DNA of 64,000 nucleotides from NCBI RefSeq assembly GCF_039555335.1, contig NC_092644.1, positions 47,284,428 to 47,348,427 on the forward strand, in the 5' to 3' direction. The notes under the pieces are model-generated. The model did not search any database. It saw only the letters and a list, made by a program, of their open reading frames with translations, and was not told the DNA's origin. The stretch comes from Amphiura filiformis. Taxonomy: Eukaryota > Echinodermata > Ophiuroidea > Amphilepidida > Amphiuridae. Of this stretch, positions 21,791 to 32,259 are shown piece after piece (positions within the stretch are counted from its first letter, which is position 1; each line of letters opens with the position of its first letter). A program made the position numbers and the translations under genes.

Positions 21791-21812
21791 GGTCAACGAC
21801 TAGACTGCTGCC

Positions 21813-21845
21813 CTCAGTCGTCAACCATCTGGATTGACGACTGAG
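21813..21845. other. Perfect 12 bp hairpin
   Basis: CTCAGTCGTCAA (21813-21824), a 9-base loop, and TTGACGACTGAG (21834-21845). It lies between the coiled-coil remnant and the BEN-like frame. Confidence 0.8.
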
Positions 21846-21899
21846 AAAACTATGTGGAAAAAAAGCGACGGATTTTGCAACAGGATTCCTGTGGCATAG

Positions 21900-22145
21900 A
21901 TCATGCGCAGTTGTGTCCAAATTAACCTTTTGGCCGAGTTTGTTGTTTTTAGAACTTCAGAGCACGATCTTGTCTTTGAATTGGACAGGGCCTTTTCCCT
22001 CTTCCCACCGGCACAACTCTTAGAAAGGACCTTCTTGCCAAATGTCTCTTCCAGAATTTTATTTAGGAATGTACTTGGATTCCTGTGGGCCTAAAGTTTG
22101 ATGTAGAGGTACTTGTTGTTGGAAATTCCAAGGCTTGTTAGAAGC
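21900..22145 (-). pseudogene. BEN-like domain fragment
   Basis: The minus-strand frame, open except for one TAG, reads LLTSLGISNNKYLYIKL, stop, AHRNPSTFLNKILEETFGKK, VLSKSCAGGKREKALSNSKT. The 'P-x-x-x-x-x-x-x-L-x-x-x-F-x-x-x-x-L-x-x-S-x-x-G' spacing resembles the second half of the BEN domain, a DNA-binding fold common in transposon-linked proteins. It sits directly upstream, on the minus strand, of the coiled coil and D1 copy. The call is tentative. Confidence 0.4.
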
Positions 22146-22149
22146 TGTA

Positions 22150-22650
22150 AAAGAAAATTTGCATTAGGTAAGCTGAAGTATATTTCTTTCAAAGTTACAT
22201 AACTTCAACAAATCAAATTGGGTCGCTCAAGATAAAAAAAAATATTGGGGTATAAAGCATCTAATTTTATCATATACTTTGGATTTTATATTTTCAAACA
22301 TTTGGATTCATCAAAACATAATGTTCTAATCTGTGGAAAAAAGTTTTAAGAATTCAAATAATTCTATAACTGAATAGGAATTAGAATTAAAGATAGGATT
22401 TTTGCCTACCCAATATATTGTGTCGCCATAATGGGCTGGCCAATATTTTGATTATAGTGGATGCAGGTCAGGGGCGTAGTGAGCTTTCTTGGTCGGGGGG
22501 ACAAAATTAAATTTTTGGATGCAAAAGGGAAAAAATTTTCCCGCTTGCATAACTTTGACCCGATTGAGGGTATTGTACATATACCGTTTTTTTAGAGAAA
22601 GAATGTACATGAAGTTGGATGTTGATTGGGCGGCATACTGTGGCTGGTAG
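22150..22650. other. No gene; possible MITE end
   Basis: AT-rich DNA. The string CAGGGGCGTAGTGAGCTTTC near 22470 followed by a G tract resembles one end of a hAT-type 'CAGTGGCG' MITE like that at 60973-61293, but no second end is visible. Confidence 0.35.
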
Positions 22651-22658
22651 GCGTCATA

Positions 22659-22985
22659 TCAGCCAGGCGTTTTCAATTGTTGACTCCCCTTTATACCTTC
22701 AAGGCTAAGGGCATAGTAAAATATTTTCGTCTTGCACTGAGTGGAGGAAAGTCTAGTTGCATCAACACATAATATGCTCTCTATTGAAAGGGTTTTCAGT
22801 TGGCCTTCAGTGAAGCATATTGCTACAAATGGCTCATATGCTAAATATTGAATGTACCCATTTATTACCTGTGTTGTGTCTGCAGCCCTGAAGATATAGC
22901 CATTGCTGTTGTCAATTCCATAAAAAACATCATGGTGTAATGTCACTTGACTGTTTTCCTTGAGAAGGTATAACCTTCAAGATGT
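22659..22985 (-). pseudogene. Transposon lineage, best D1-module copy
   Basis: A 95-codon frame reads VFYGIDNSNGYIFRAADTTQ, VINGYIQYLAYEPFVAICFT, then SILCVDATRLSSTQ (Asp62) and TKIFYYALSLEGIKG. The hydrophobic strand ending in V-D-A-T, followed by a basic/hydrophobic strand, fits the first catalytic Asp of an RNase H-fold transposase (compare 'hxxDATG' in MULE-like enzymes). Two other copies lie at 20.03-20.35 and 21.06-21.37 kb. Downstream it continues into YQPQYA-type sequence that links D1 to the E-module leader. Confidence 0.6.
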
Positions 22986-23095
22986 TCTTAGACTGACATG
23001 TTGTCAAGTTTTGAAGTCTCACCCATCACATACCTATCATAATCCTGTATCATTTAAAACTGACATAAATTTCAATTAAACTTGAACTAAATCTT

Positions 23096-23880
23096 TTAAT
23101 AGAGATCAGTAAAGGAAATAAAAAATATTAGCCTAATCACCTGTTGTGGCTCAATAGGAGAGAGTGGGGGTCGGACCACACTCTTGCTAACTATTTTACT
23201 CCAGCTTTCTCGGCATCCATCTGATAGATATTGTAGATAGGTTGTTCTCAATGGAGTTAAATATTTCTTGCGCTTCTTTCTCATGATGGTAGTAGACTGC
23301 TCCCTCATCTTCAAACAAATCATTGAAACAGTGCCTCTGAATGACTTCAACTCACAGGTCAGACCTTTCCATTGCAAGAGTTTTCCAATGGTCCCATGAC
23401 TCTAATGGCTTCACACCCATGTTCCTGGAAAGCTTTCTCAGGTGTGTGGATAAGTCTCTGTATCCAGACTTGCCCATGGTGTAACAGACCCCCTTTGCCA
23501 TTGCACCATGGGGTTTGGTGGCAACAATTTTTGAGGGCACTCTCAGCGTTGTCGGCTGTTCCAATTAACAAATTAATCAAACCCCCCCAATATGTATAGC
23601 CACTGCCCTTTTCAGCCAACCCTCTCTTAAGCCCTTCAGAAATTATGGTACATATATTTTTGGCACTCGTCCCCATATCGTGTCCAACAACATCTCTTGA
23701 CAGTTTGTCTGGCTGACTTGCTTGAGGGTGGACCTCTTGTTTCGGTGTCCCACAGATGGCAGTCTACTTTGTGAAGTCGCGGAGCTTTCACCAGCACTGC
23801 CATTTCTGAATACAGATTGTTCACTTCAGGTGAACAGGTCATGACAAAAGATGTACCAATCAGTTCATCTGTAAGTTACT
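23096..23880 (-). pseudogene. Transposon lineage, C-module copy 1
   Basis: Overlapping minus-strand frames read SFVMTCSPEVNNLYSEMAVL, LVKAPRLHKVDCHLWDTETR, GPPSSKSARQTV (23842-23640), then ICTIISEGLKRGLAEKGSGY, GGLINLLIGTADNAESALK, IQRLIHTPEKAF, EHGCEAIRVMGPL (23676-23359), then LTCELKSFRGTVSMICLKMR with a basic patch RKKRKKYLTPLRTTY and CRESWSKIVSKSVVRPPLSP (23377-23096). It is frameshifted at each boundary. Similar copies are at 24740-25245 and 31520-32050. Only this copy includes the basic terminal part, which lies next to the D1 module. The function is unknown; the family is unrecognised. Confidence 0.55.
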
Positions 23881-24005
23881 ACAAGAAATGCAAGTGAGAT
23901 ATTGATTTACATCAAGCAAAAGGAAATTACCCAACCCATAGGCAAAACTACCATTTGTTTTATTTAAACATTTTAAAAACATGACTTCACCATGTTCACA
24001 GGTAT

Positions 24006-24731
24006 CTAGGTACATGTAGGCCTGGCCCCATTTCCATGTGACTTATATGCCGAGTGGGCCCTTGGGTCAGCGTTGAGGGAATTTTTCTGGTGAAGTTGCA
24101 GTGCGTCTAGTTGAAACCGTTGTTCCTGACGAAAAGGCTGTGATTGAGCATGTTGAGGACTCTCTGGAACTGGTTGAATGTCATTGTTGGGGTCGATGTT
24201 AAAGGTGTCAGTATCTATGACTGTCTTCCTCTTCTTTCTCTCCTTAGTATCTTTTACTGTGGATGGTGTGTAGTTGCAGATTGGAAGCCCAGTCTTGAAA
24301 TTAGCCTTGAATTTTGGTGTTCCTGCAAGATACCCCAACCCATCATCTCTATTCACAACGAGTAAAAATACATCTTGGTTGCAACCCGATTCCACATCTT
24401 CTTCCATCATTTCCACCGTTTTCATGAGGTGCAGCTTTTTATGGGAATGACAGCATCCCAGTGCCTTGCTGTCCAATGTTTCATTATTGTCACCAGGATT
24501 TGTTGTTTTGGCAAAGAGGCCCCTCTTTGACCTCACCATTTTTGGTGCACTTGTTTCTGAACTTATTGGCATTGCAGTTGTTTCAGCATGTTCAGAGCTT
24601 AGTCTGGCCATCGTGGCGACTGAAGAGGCAGGAGTTTCGGATGGTTTGGATATTGTCAGAGGTGTTTGTCTGGCCATCGTTGAGGGTGACAAGGTTGGAG
24701 TTAAAATGTGTCCATCCCAAGCAGGGATCAC
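24006..24731 (-). pseudogene. Transposon lineage, N-module copy 1
   Basis: An open frame of 241 codons: a Ser/Thr/Pro-rich leader (LSPSTMARQTPLTISKPSET), KMVRSKRGLFAKTTN, a block CCHSHKKLHLMKTVEMMEED, and NQDVFLLVVNRDDGLGYLAG followed by TPKFKANFKTGLPICNYTPS, then a basic KERKKRKTVIDTDTFNIDP and a Gln/His-rich end. It is the longest surviving copy of this module; others are at 25716-26360 and 32260-33130. The VNRDDGLGYLAG block is the most constant part. No known domain is assigned. Module N always lies upstream of module C on the minus strand. Confidence 0.55.
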
Positions 24732-24739
24732 AAGTTACA

Positions 24740-25245
24740 ACTCACAGGTCAGACATCCCATGACTGCAATGGCTTCACACCCATGTTCCTCAAAGCTTTC
24801 TCAGGTGTGTGGATAAGTCCCTGTATTCCAGACTCACCCATGGTGTAACAGAACCCCTGTGCCATTGCACGAAGGGGTTTGGTGGCAACAATATTCTCCC
24901 AAATTTTGAGGGCACTCTCAGCGTTGTTTACTGATCCAATTTACAAATTAATCAAACCCCACAATATGTATAACCACTGCCCTTTTCAGCCAACCCTCCC
25001 TAAGCCCTTTAGAAATTATGGTACATATATTTTTTGGCACTCGTCCTACATCATGTCCAACAACATTTCTGACAGTTTGTCTGGCTGACTTGCTTGAGGG
25101 TGGACCTCTTGTTTCAGTGTCCCACAGATGGCGGTCTACTTCGTGAAGTCGCGGAGCTTTCACCAGCACTGCCATTTCTGAATACGGATTGTTCACTTCA
25201 GGTGAACAGGTCATGACAAAAGATGTACCAACCAGGGGTCGCACT
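24740..25245 (-). pseudogene. Transposon lineage, C-module copy 2
   Basis: This repeats MTCSPEVNNPYSEMAVLVKA, PRLHEVDRHLWDTETRGPPS and ICTIISKGLREGWLK (25244-24948) and continues at the DNA level to the GGCTTCACACCCATGTTCCT segment at 24771. It is truncated relative to copy 1, directly abutting N-module copy 1. Confidence 0.55.
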
Positions 25246-25715
25246 TTGAAGGTGTGATATCTACAGATGATAAATCACATAATATAATTGCTTTTTCAAC
25301 ACATGAAACTTGGATGGCAAATGGAAATTAATTTAAATTTTGTTTATCAGACTTGGCAGTAATCATTGTGATTAATGTGCTTTGTGATGTTGTTTTCATT
25401 GACAAAAATGGTGATTACTATAATGAAATCAAGAATAATTTGCAGCCATGTTCCAATCAGAGACTGTTTCATTAAAGCATGGTAAGTACTTTTGTGCAGC
25501 ATAAATCATTGAATGATCACACATGAACATTGGAATATATACAAAATAATGATACATGTATGAGATAGGATAGTTGACAATATCCCTTTAATTGTGGACT
25601 GAAACATGACAAGGTAAGTGCTTTCTGTGTCCCACCCCTGTCCCCTTATCTTTTTCAAGGGCTTTCATCTGTGCATACCATTCGGCCATTTCTGTGAAAA
25701 TATGTTCACAGCTAT
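25246..25715. other. Spacer shared in part with 32050-32260
   Basis: Non-coding AT-rich sequence with the landmarks GATAAATCACATAATATAAT, AAATTTGCAGCCATGTTCCA-like and TCATTAAAGCATGGTAAGTA. The same landmarks occur in a shorter spacer at 32050-32260, so the spacer, which may be an intron, was duplicated with its neighbours. GGTAAGTA near 25480 and CAAGGTAAGTG near 25612 are donor-like but on the opposite strand to the genes. Confidence 0.5.
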
Positions 25716-26360
25716 CTAGGTAGGCCTGGCCCCATTTCCACGTGACACATATGCAGAGTGGGCCCTTGGGTCAGCATTGATGGAATTTTTCTGGTGAAGT
25801 TGCAGTGCGTCTAGTTGAAACAGTTGCTCCTGACGAAGAGGCTGTGATTGAGCATGTTGAGGTTGTTGAGGTCTAGATAATCGTTGAGCACGTTGAGGGC
25901 TCTCTGGAACTGGTTGAATGTCATTGTTGGGGTCAATGTTAAAGGTGTCAGTATCTATGACTGTCTTACTCTTCTCTCTCTCCTTGGTATCTTTTACTGT
26001 GGATGGTGTGTAGTTGCAGATTGGAAGCCCAGTTTTGAAATTAGCCTTGAATTTTGGTGTTCCTGCAAAATACCCCAACCCATCATCTCTATTCACAACG
26101 AGTAAAAATACATCTTGGTTGCAACCTGATTCCCCATCTTCGTCCTTGTTTTGTCAAAGAGGCCCCTCTTTGACCTCACCATTTTTGGTGCACTTATTTC
26201 TGAACTTATTGGCGTTGCTGTCGTTTCAGCAGTGGTCTGGCCATTGTGGCGGCTGAGGAGGCAGGAGTTTCAGATATTGTCACAGGTGTTTGTCTGGCCA
26301 TCGTTTGAGGGTGACAAGATTGGAGTTAAATGTGTCCATCCAAAGCAGGGATCACAAGTT
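25716..26360 (-). pseudogene. Transposon lineage, N-module copy 2
   Basis: The frame 26096-25716 reads MNRDDGLGYFAGTPKFKANF, CNYTPSTVKDTKEREKSKTV, NIDPNNDIQPVPESPQRAQR with an inserted Gln/His/Arg repeat, and ends at NGARPT. Further upstream (26150-26360) the leader survives only as DNA similarity. About 100 codons of the copy 1 sequence between leader and core are missing. Confidence 0.55.
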
Positions 26361-26745
26361 CACCAATTTCCTTATTGTCATTTACCTCACTGCACTTTTT
26401 ACACTTAACTCTGTACTTTCTCTTTACTTCCAGAAACAATTCCTGAGGTACTTTGTTGATAGTTTCAGGAAATTTGTTCAGATCTTTGTTTTTTGACAAG
26501 TCTTAATAGCTGCATGCAAAGCACATTCCTAGAAACTGATCCGTGATGTCTACAAGTATCTGATTATAAATCACACTTGAAAATCATGTTATCAGTGATA
26601 GTAACTGTAGTAACAATCTTATCACCTTATTAACCAGAAGTTGATTTTAGCGATTGCACATCTACTATCTTTACCTATCAATTCAGTCAGAATTCCTCTT
26701 GGCTCGTAGCACCAGTAGAGAATTGCATGATGGAGAATGTGTCAT
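26361..26745. other. Module boundary without clear gene
   Basis: On the minus strand the part near 26360-26450 corresponds to the Cys-containing patch seen at 33060-33125 in the other copy, in a decayed state. The rest is unassigned AT-rich sequence. Confidence 0.4.
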
Positions 26746-26749
26746 GATT

Positions 26750-28135
26750 TGGCTGAGCCGGCTATGGCTCTTTGGGAATAGAAAAGTACATACTGGCGGT
26801 ACCAACGGAGGATTGCTTGGTTGGGTATCATGATTTGGTTGAGTTGGCTCTGGATCTTTGGGTATATGAACAAGTTGTTTCTGAGCTACATCACCTATTG
26901 GTGGCACTACTGGAGAATTGCTTGGTTGGTTGGCATGCTTTGGTTGAGTTGGCTCTGGATCTTTGGGTATATGAACAAGTTGTTTCTGAGCTACATCACT
27001 TATTGGTGGCACCACTGGAGAATTGCTTGGTTGGGTGTCATGATTTGGTGAGTTGGCTCTGGATCTTTGGGTATATGAACAAGTTGTTTCTGAACTACAT
27101 CACTTATTGGTGGCAGTACTGGAGAATTGCTTGGTTGGTTGGCATGCTTTGGTTGAGTTGGCTCTGGATCTTTGGGTATATGAACTAGTTGTTTCTGAGC
27201 TACATCACCTATTGGTGGCACTACTGGAGAATTGCTTGGTTGGTTGGCATGCTTTGGTTGAGTTGGCTCTGGATCTTTGGGTATATGAACAAGTTGTTTC
27301 TGAGCTACATCACCTATTGGTGGCACTACTGGAGAATTGCTTGGTTGGTTGGCATGCTTTGGTTGAGTTGGCTCTGGATCTTTGGGTATATGAACAAGTT
27401 GTTTCTGAGCTACATCACCAATTGGTGGCACTACTGGAGAATTGCTTGGTTGGTTGGCATGCTTTGGTTGAGTTGGCTCTGGATCTTTGGGTATATGAAC
27501 AAGTTGTTTCTGAGCTACATCACCTATTGGTGGCACTACTGGAGAATTGCTTGGTTGGTTGGCATGCTTTGGTTGAGTTGGCTCTGGATCTTTGGGTATA
27601 TGAACAAGTTGTTTCTGAGCTACATCACCTATTGCTGGCACTACTGGAGAATTGCTTGGTTGGTTGGCATGCTTTGGTTGAGTTGGCTCTGGATCTTTGG
27701 GTATATGAACAAGTTGTTTCTGAGCTACATCACTTATTGGTGGCACCACTGGAGAATTGCTCGGTTGGGTGTCATGATTTGGTGAGTTGGCTCTGGATCT
27801 TTTGGTACAGGAACAAGTTGTTTCTGAGCTAAATCACATACTGGTGCCACCACTGGAGATTGCATGGTTGGGTATCATGATTTGTTTGAGTTGGCTCTGG
27901 ATCTTTTAGTACAGGAACAAGTTGTTTCTGAGCTAAATCACATACTGGTTGGGTGTCACAATTTGGTTGAGTTGGCTCGAGATCTTTGGGTAGGAACAAG
28001 TTGTTTCTGAGCTAAATAACATACTGTTGGCACCACTGGAGATTGCGTAGTTGGTTATCATGATTTTGTTGAGTTCGCTTTGGATCTTTGGGTATAGGAA
28101 CAAGTTGTTTCTGATTCAAATCACCATACTGTGGA
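26750..28135 (-). repeat. 105 bp coding minisatellite, array 1
   Basis: About 13 units of 105 bp. The central seven, with no frame break, form the 249-codon frame 27749-27000. Each unit encodes 35 residues built from PPIGDVAQKQLVHIPKDPEP, TQPKHANQPSNSP and VV. Neighbouring units differ by only a few bases (for example CACCTATT versus CACTTATT), so recent unequal exchange or conversion is likely. The outer units at 27780-28135 diverge more. The repeats form a Pro-rich, low-hydrophobicity linker in the transposon lineage between the N module and the coiled coil. Long plus-strand frames here are shadows. Confidence 0.9.
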
Positions 28136-28330
28136 AACTTGGCATGTTGTATTTGGGCAGAAAAATTGCCCGGTGACCATGACTTTCAAGCGTGTACTCA
28201 AGTTTCGTTTTCTCATTCTTAAAGTCTTTGTGGCTTTCAAGAATACAGATCATGTCTTTCAGTTTCATGGCTTGGAGTTCTTCTGCTGAATACCTTCTTT
28301 CAAGAAGAATTAGTTTCGCACCTTTCGGTC
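28136..28330 (-). pseudogene. Transposon lineage, junction tail beyond array 1
   Basis: GGCAGAAAAATTGCCCGGTG through TCAAGAATACAGATCATGTC and CTTTCAAGAAGAATT matches 34300-34470, the start of the coiled-coil region in the other copy. Similarity stops near 28315, where copy 1 is truncated and unrelated sequence begins. Confidence 0.7.
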
Positions 28331-28543
28331 TCCCATCGTTGAAAACAAGTTTATGTGGTTGACAGTTTCAAAAGGTGTCCCTCATCTTTTGCTGCTTCCC
28401 TCCTGGGTTCAAATTCAACTTCTTTGCCGTTTCCTCATTTGCAGTGTGACCACTGCTCTGGTCAAAGGCCCATACCACTGTGTGAATCTCACGTGGATCA
28501 GGGATTGAGTTTTTTTTTTTTTTTTAAAGTTTTTTTTAAACTT

Positions 28544-28770
28544 GAAAAAAAATTACAAAGATTTAAAAATTATAATTCATGTTCAAAATAGGCAAATTTA
28601 TAATTGATGTTCACATTACAACCTATTTATGAAGTAAAGAAGCATACAAAACAAATGCATTTTAAAATCATTCATAGATTATTATGCGAACATAATTTAC
28701 AAATTTGCCTATTTTAAACAAGAATTTATCATTTTTAAAATCTTTTGTAATTTTTTTTTTTAAATTAAAA
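28544..28770. repeat. AT-rich foldback element
   Basis: The left arm (28544-28612) has AAAAAATTACAAAGATTTAA, AATTCATGTTCAAAATAGGC and AAATTTATAATTGATGTTC. The right arm (28688-28770) is its imperfect inverse, with GAACATAATTTACAAATTTG, CCTATTTTAAACAAGAATTT and TCTTTTGTAATTTTT. There is an 80 bp loop. It is probably a non-autonomous inverted-repeat element. Confidence 0.75.
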
Positions 28771-30390
28771 AAAATTCCAGGGACATTCTAAAGTTCCAGG
28801 GACATTCTAGGGACATTCTAAATCCAAAAAAAAAAACTAATTAAAAAAAAAAAATTACAAATGACACTAGCAATAAGTCCAAAGTCCAGGGACATCTATG
28901 CAGTATACACCATTCATTACCCCAGAGCTTTTACCATGGCCATTTAAAAAAAGTACATGTATGTTGTCACAATTGCTAAGTTTGAGCTGAAAATGAAATC
29001 ATAGTCATACACCAGTTTTGAAAAAAGCACACCTTGGTTTATTTAGGTGTGCGATTTGCAGCACACCTAGAAGCACACCTCGGGTTATCCAGGCGTGCGA
29101 TTTACAGCATTATTATGTTTTCAGAATCTTGCTTCCTATACCTCTCCACACAATTTAAAACGTCAAAAAAATAGCATATTGGATCCATTTTGCATCCAAT
29201 ATTAGCGCCATCTGGATGCCAATCCCCCGTGATTTTTAAAATTGTCGATTTTGCCGCCAATTTTAACGTATTGTAAATCGACCGATCGTATGTGATCAAG
29301 AGAGAACACAAACACACTGTATGAGACTATTCATTCATGAACTCGATTTTGTTTATTTTGCTGTCAAACCGGGAGAATTTGATTTTCTACGGACGTGGAA
29401 AGAGATGTTTAATTTCATGATTCTAGGCTTGAAAATCAACGTTGTGGTGTACTAAATGCATCTTTCAGCTGCTAAGAAATGAAGAAATTAATGTGGCTTG
29501 TTGAAATATCCGTGGAAAGTACAAAAACTAGGAAAAACCGGTGCTAAACCACTACGTGAAAGCTGCAGAATTCGGCAATCTCACACAATCGGACATAAAA
29601 AATTATCACATTTTCTGACCAAACCAAAGGATTTATACCTGCCAAGTGCCAAATATCACTTTTCGAACTAATTTAAGACTCTGCAAGGTGTGAATGATGT
29701 TAGCACAGACATGGTAGGGTTTTAGATAAGCTTATGAAATCGGCAAATAATTATAGTCCACCCAACTGCACCGTGTCTGTGCCTTGGCTCTTGCACAGTT
29801 GCACTGCAGGCTTGCACTCGTATTTTGTAGCTTAAGCTTTACTTTATCAGTTTACTGCCTATCAAATATTATTATAAACACTTTATTACTTCATATTTTC
29901 AACCCTCATAATTCAATTATATCATTTCGCAACTTACGAGCGACTCGGAACGAGTACGTAACTTCATGAGACATAGGGATTTTTTCCCAATTTTTTTTCC
30001 TCTGGTATTGGTAGGCAATCTCTGGGCAGGCAGATTAGTAAATAAGTTTAGTGAAATGTATTTTACAATAAATTCTAAAGTTACGATGGATTTTGAGACT
30101 TCATGAAGCGCTTCACGAATCGTCATAAATTTTGGTGAAATGGATCCCGTTGATGTAAATGTTACGGAAACTTATGGAATTCGAAGTGGGGCCAAAAAGT
30201 CCGGAAATAGGACAAAAAAAATTCAAAATTTTTTTTTCCAATTTTTTTTTTTGCTCTAGGCATGTAAGATCAGTCGATTTTGACCCCACACCAAAAAAAA
30301 AAAAATCACGAAAAATTTAAAAAAAAATTATTGAAAAAAAAATTTGAATTTTGTCTTTTTAATAAAGATTCTGAAAACATAATAATGATA
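28771..30390. other. No gene; AT-rich with short repeats
   Basis: The stretch contains CCAGGGACATTCTA repeated three times near 28780-28815, two copies of a 43 bp unit with AAGCACACCT and GTGCGATTT at 29027-29108, and homopolymer A/T runs near 29980-30360. No coding domain is recognised. Confidence 0.45.
29027..29108. repeat. Two-copy tandem repeat (AAGCACACCT ... GCGTGCGATTTACAGCA)
   Basis: The two units are AAGCACACCTTGGTTTATTT...GTGTGCGATTTGCAGCA and AAGCACACCTCGGGTTATCC...GCGTGCGATTTACAGCA. Confidence 0.7.
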
Positions 30391-30538
30391 AAATTGGATG
30401 GTTTATTTCACCCGATGCAAAATTTATTGGTCTCGCTATGAGTTTTAAAATATTGGACTAGACTACGCCTCGTCCAATATTTTAAAACTCATAGCTCGAC
30501 CAATAAATTTGTGCATTGGGTTCAAACCATCCAATTTT
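30391..30538. repeat. Long near-perfect palindrome (foldback)
   Basis: The left arm holds AAATTGGATGGTTT, CGATGCAAAATTTATTGGTC and CTATGAGTTTTAAAATATTG. The right arm gives the same sequence inverted (CAATATTTTAAAACTCATAG, GACCAATAAATTTGTGCAT, AACCATCCAATTT). The arms are about 65-70 bp around GACTAGACTACGCCTCGTCC. The stem is very stable and has no coding content. Confidence 0.9.
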
Positions 30539-30569
30539 ATATTACACCTGTCACATTGCAAAACTCAAT

Positions 30570-31245
30570 GCCTGCATGGATATTTGATGTCCGCGATCTT
30601 GACCGCTTCATCAATTTACTTCATGAATTTTTCAGCAGCCCGATAAGCTTCATGATTTGTATCATATTCAATTTTGGTGCGCACTTCCGTTTTGGAAGGG
30701 ATTTCAATTCCTCAATTCCTTTTGTTCTTGCTTTTTCAATTTTGGTGCGCACTTCCGTTTTGGAAGGGATTTCAATTCCTTTTGTTCTTGCTTTTTCAAT
30801 TTCATCTTCGGTTAATCGTAAATAACCATTGTGTTCATCGATAAAATCTGAGACCATCAATCCCAATCCTTTACCTTTCGATTGAATGTTGACTGAAGAT
30901 TGATTATCTGCCCACAATTTGGTCTCATTGTCATTTCCGTTGAAAGTCCATTCATCATAAAATATGAGAACAAGTTTTTTTCTTCCCTTCATCAACACAA
31001 GTTTGACGGTGCAGTTTCTGTTCCTCAGTTTCAGGTTCATCACTGGGAACAGGTGGTAGTAAGTATGATGAACTTTCAAGTTAATTTATTTCCTCAACAA
31101 ATGTGTGCCGACATTTGACAACGTCCTCACGATCATGGTCATCAACATAAACACCTTTCTTCTTCTACATAACAGAAAATCCAAGCTCATGGAGCCACCT
31201 GTGGGCAGTTTCAACAGATATTTGATGGGGGAAACCGGGTGGAAG
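30570..31245 (-). pseudogene. DDE-type transposase-like gene fragment ('DFIxEHNGYLRL' family)
   Basis: On the minus strand: GFPHQISVETAHRWLHELGF (about 31230-31170), KKGVYVDDHDREDVVKCRHT (31160-31105), then the frame 31079-30621 with KLVLIFYDEWTFNGNDNETK, LWADNQSSVNIQSKGKGLG and LMVSDFIDEHNGYLRLTEDE. These blocks, in this order, define a widespread uncharacterised transposase-like family in which the 'HDE(S/C)xF' Asp-Glu and 'VSDFI' are constant. Here His is Tyr (FYDEWTF). The domain then runs into a tandem duplication that repeats KIEKARTKGIE. The remaining DDE half is missing, cut off before the palindrome at 30391-30538. Confidence 0.7.
30668..30800. repeat. Tandem duplication inside the transposase fragment
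   Basis: TTCAATTTTGGTGCGCACTT through GGAAGGGATTTCAATTCC and TTTTGTTCTTGC occurs twice in a row; the first unit has an extra TCAATTCC. It duplicates the segment encoding the KIEKARTKGIE region. Confidence 0.85.
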
Positions 31246-31519
31246 CCTTGACCTCCAGCAGGTTCATGTTGTTAATACAAGGCAACATGTTGGTTTGCTG
31301 CACACAAAACTTGAAAACAGCATCAATAGCTGGTACCGCTCTGTTTGCAGGGATGTTGTTGTTTAGGGTTGGATGCACCCTCTATCTCATCAAAGCGCTT
31401 AATTTCATTATTACTGCCCATTCAATTAGCTTATATTCTTGTTTTTTAAAGATATTTGACAAAGTAGTGATATATGTGAAAAATCAAATGTTGCTAAATA
31501 TTGTTAGGTTTTCAACTTT

Positions 31520-32050
31520 CACTTGACTCTACGACTTGGTCCCATGACTCTAATGGCTTCACACCCATGTTCCTCGAAAGCTTTCTCAGGTGTGTAGATA
31601 AGTCGCTGTATTCCAGACTCACCCATGGTGTAACAGAACTCTTTTGCCATTGCACCAAGGGGTTTGGTGGCAACAATATTCTCCCAAATTTTGAGGGCAC
31701 TCTCAGCGTTGTCTACTGATCCAATTAACAAATTAATCAAACCCCCCAATATGTATAGCCACTGCCCTTTTCAGCCAACCCTCCCTTAGCCCTTTAGAAA
31801 TTATGGTACATATATTTTTTGGCACTCGTCCTACATCGTGTCCAACAACATGTCAGATAGTTTGTCTGGCTGACTTGCTTGAGGGTGGACCTCTTGTTTC
31901 GGTGTCCCACAGATGATGGTCTACTGCGTGAAGTCGCGGAGCTTTCACCAGCACTGCTATTTCTGAATACGGATTGTTCACTTCAGGTGAACAGGTCATG
32001 ACAAAAGATGTACCAATCAGGGGTCGCACTTTGAAGGCGTGATATCTACA
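31520..32050 (-). pseudogene. Transposon lineage, C-module copy 3
   Basis: The frame 31749-31519 reads GGLINLLIGSVDNAESALKI, WENIVATKPLGAMAKEFCYT, MGESGIQRLIYTPEKAFEEH and GCEAIRVMGP. The upstream DNA to 32050 encodes the CSPEVNNPYSE and HLWDTETRGPPSSKSARQT blocks with one stop. It includes the segment lost from copy 1 between ALK and CC. It is truncated after MGP, where it abuts unrelated sequence near 31520. Confidence 0.6.
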
Positions 32051-32259
32051 GATGGTAAATCACATAATATAATTGCTTTTTCAACACATGAAACTTGGAT
32101 GGCAAATGGAAATGGTGATGTTGTTTTCATTGACAAAAGGGGTGATTACTCTAATGAAATCAAGAATAATTTGCAGCCATGTTCCAATCAGAGACTCTTT
32201 CATTAAATTATGGTAAGGACTTTTGTGCGGCATAAATCATAGAATGATCAAACATGAGT

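Noticed and set aside
25480..25620. GGTAAGTA and AAGGTAAGTG as splice donors
   Set aside because: They lie on the strand opposite to the modules around them and no plus-strand coding exon is visible in front of them.
27053..27832. 259-codon plus-strand ORF with a regular repeat (and a second at 27189-27785)
   Set aside because: Both are antisense shadows of the 105 bp minisatellite. A unit length divisible by three keeps all frames open, and the minus-strand Pro-rich frame continues outside the array into the N module and coiled-coil parts.
26750..28135. CRISPR-like array
   Set aside because: The units are 105 bp without unique spacers, are coding, and lie in a eukaryotic transposon context.
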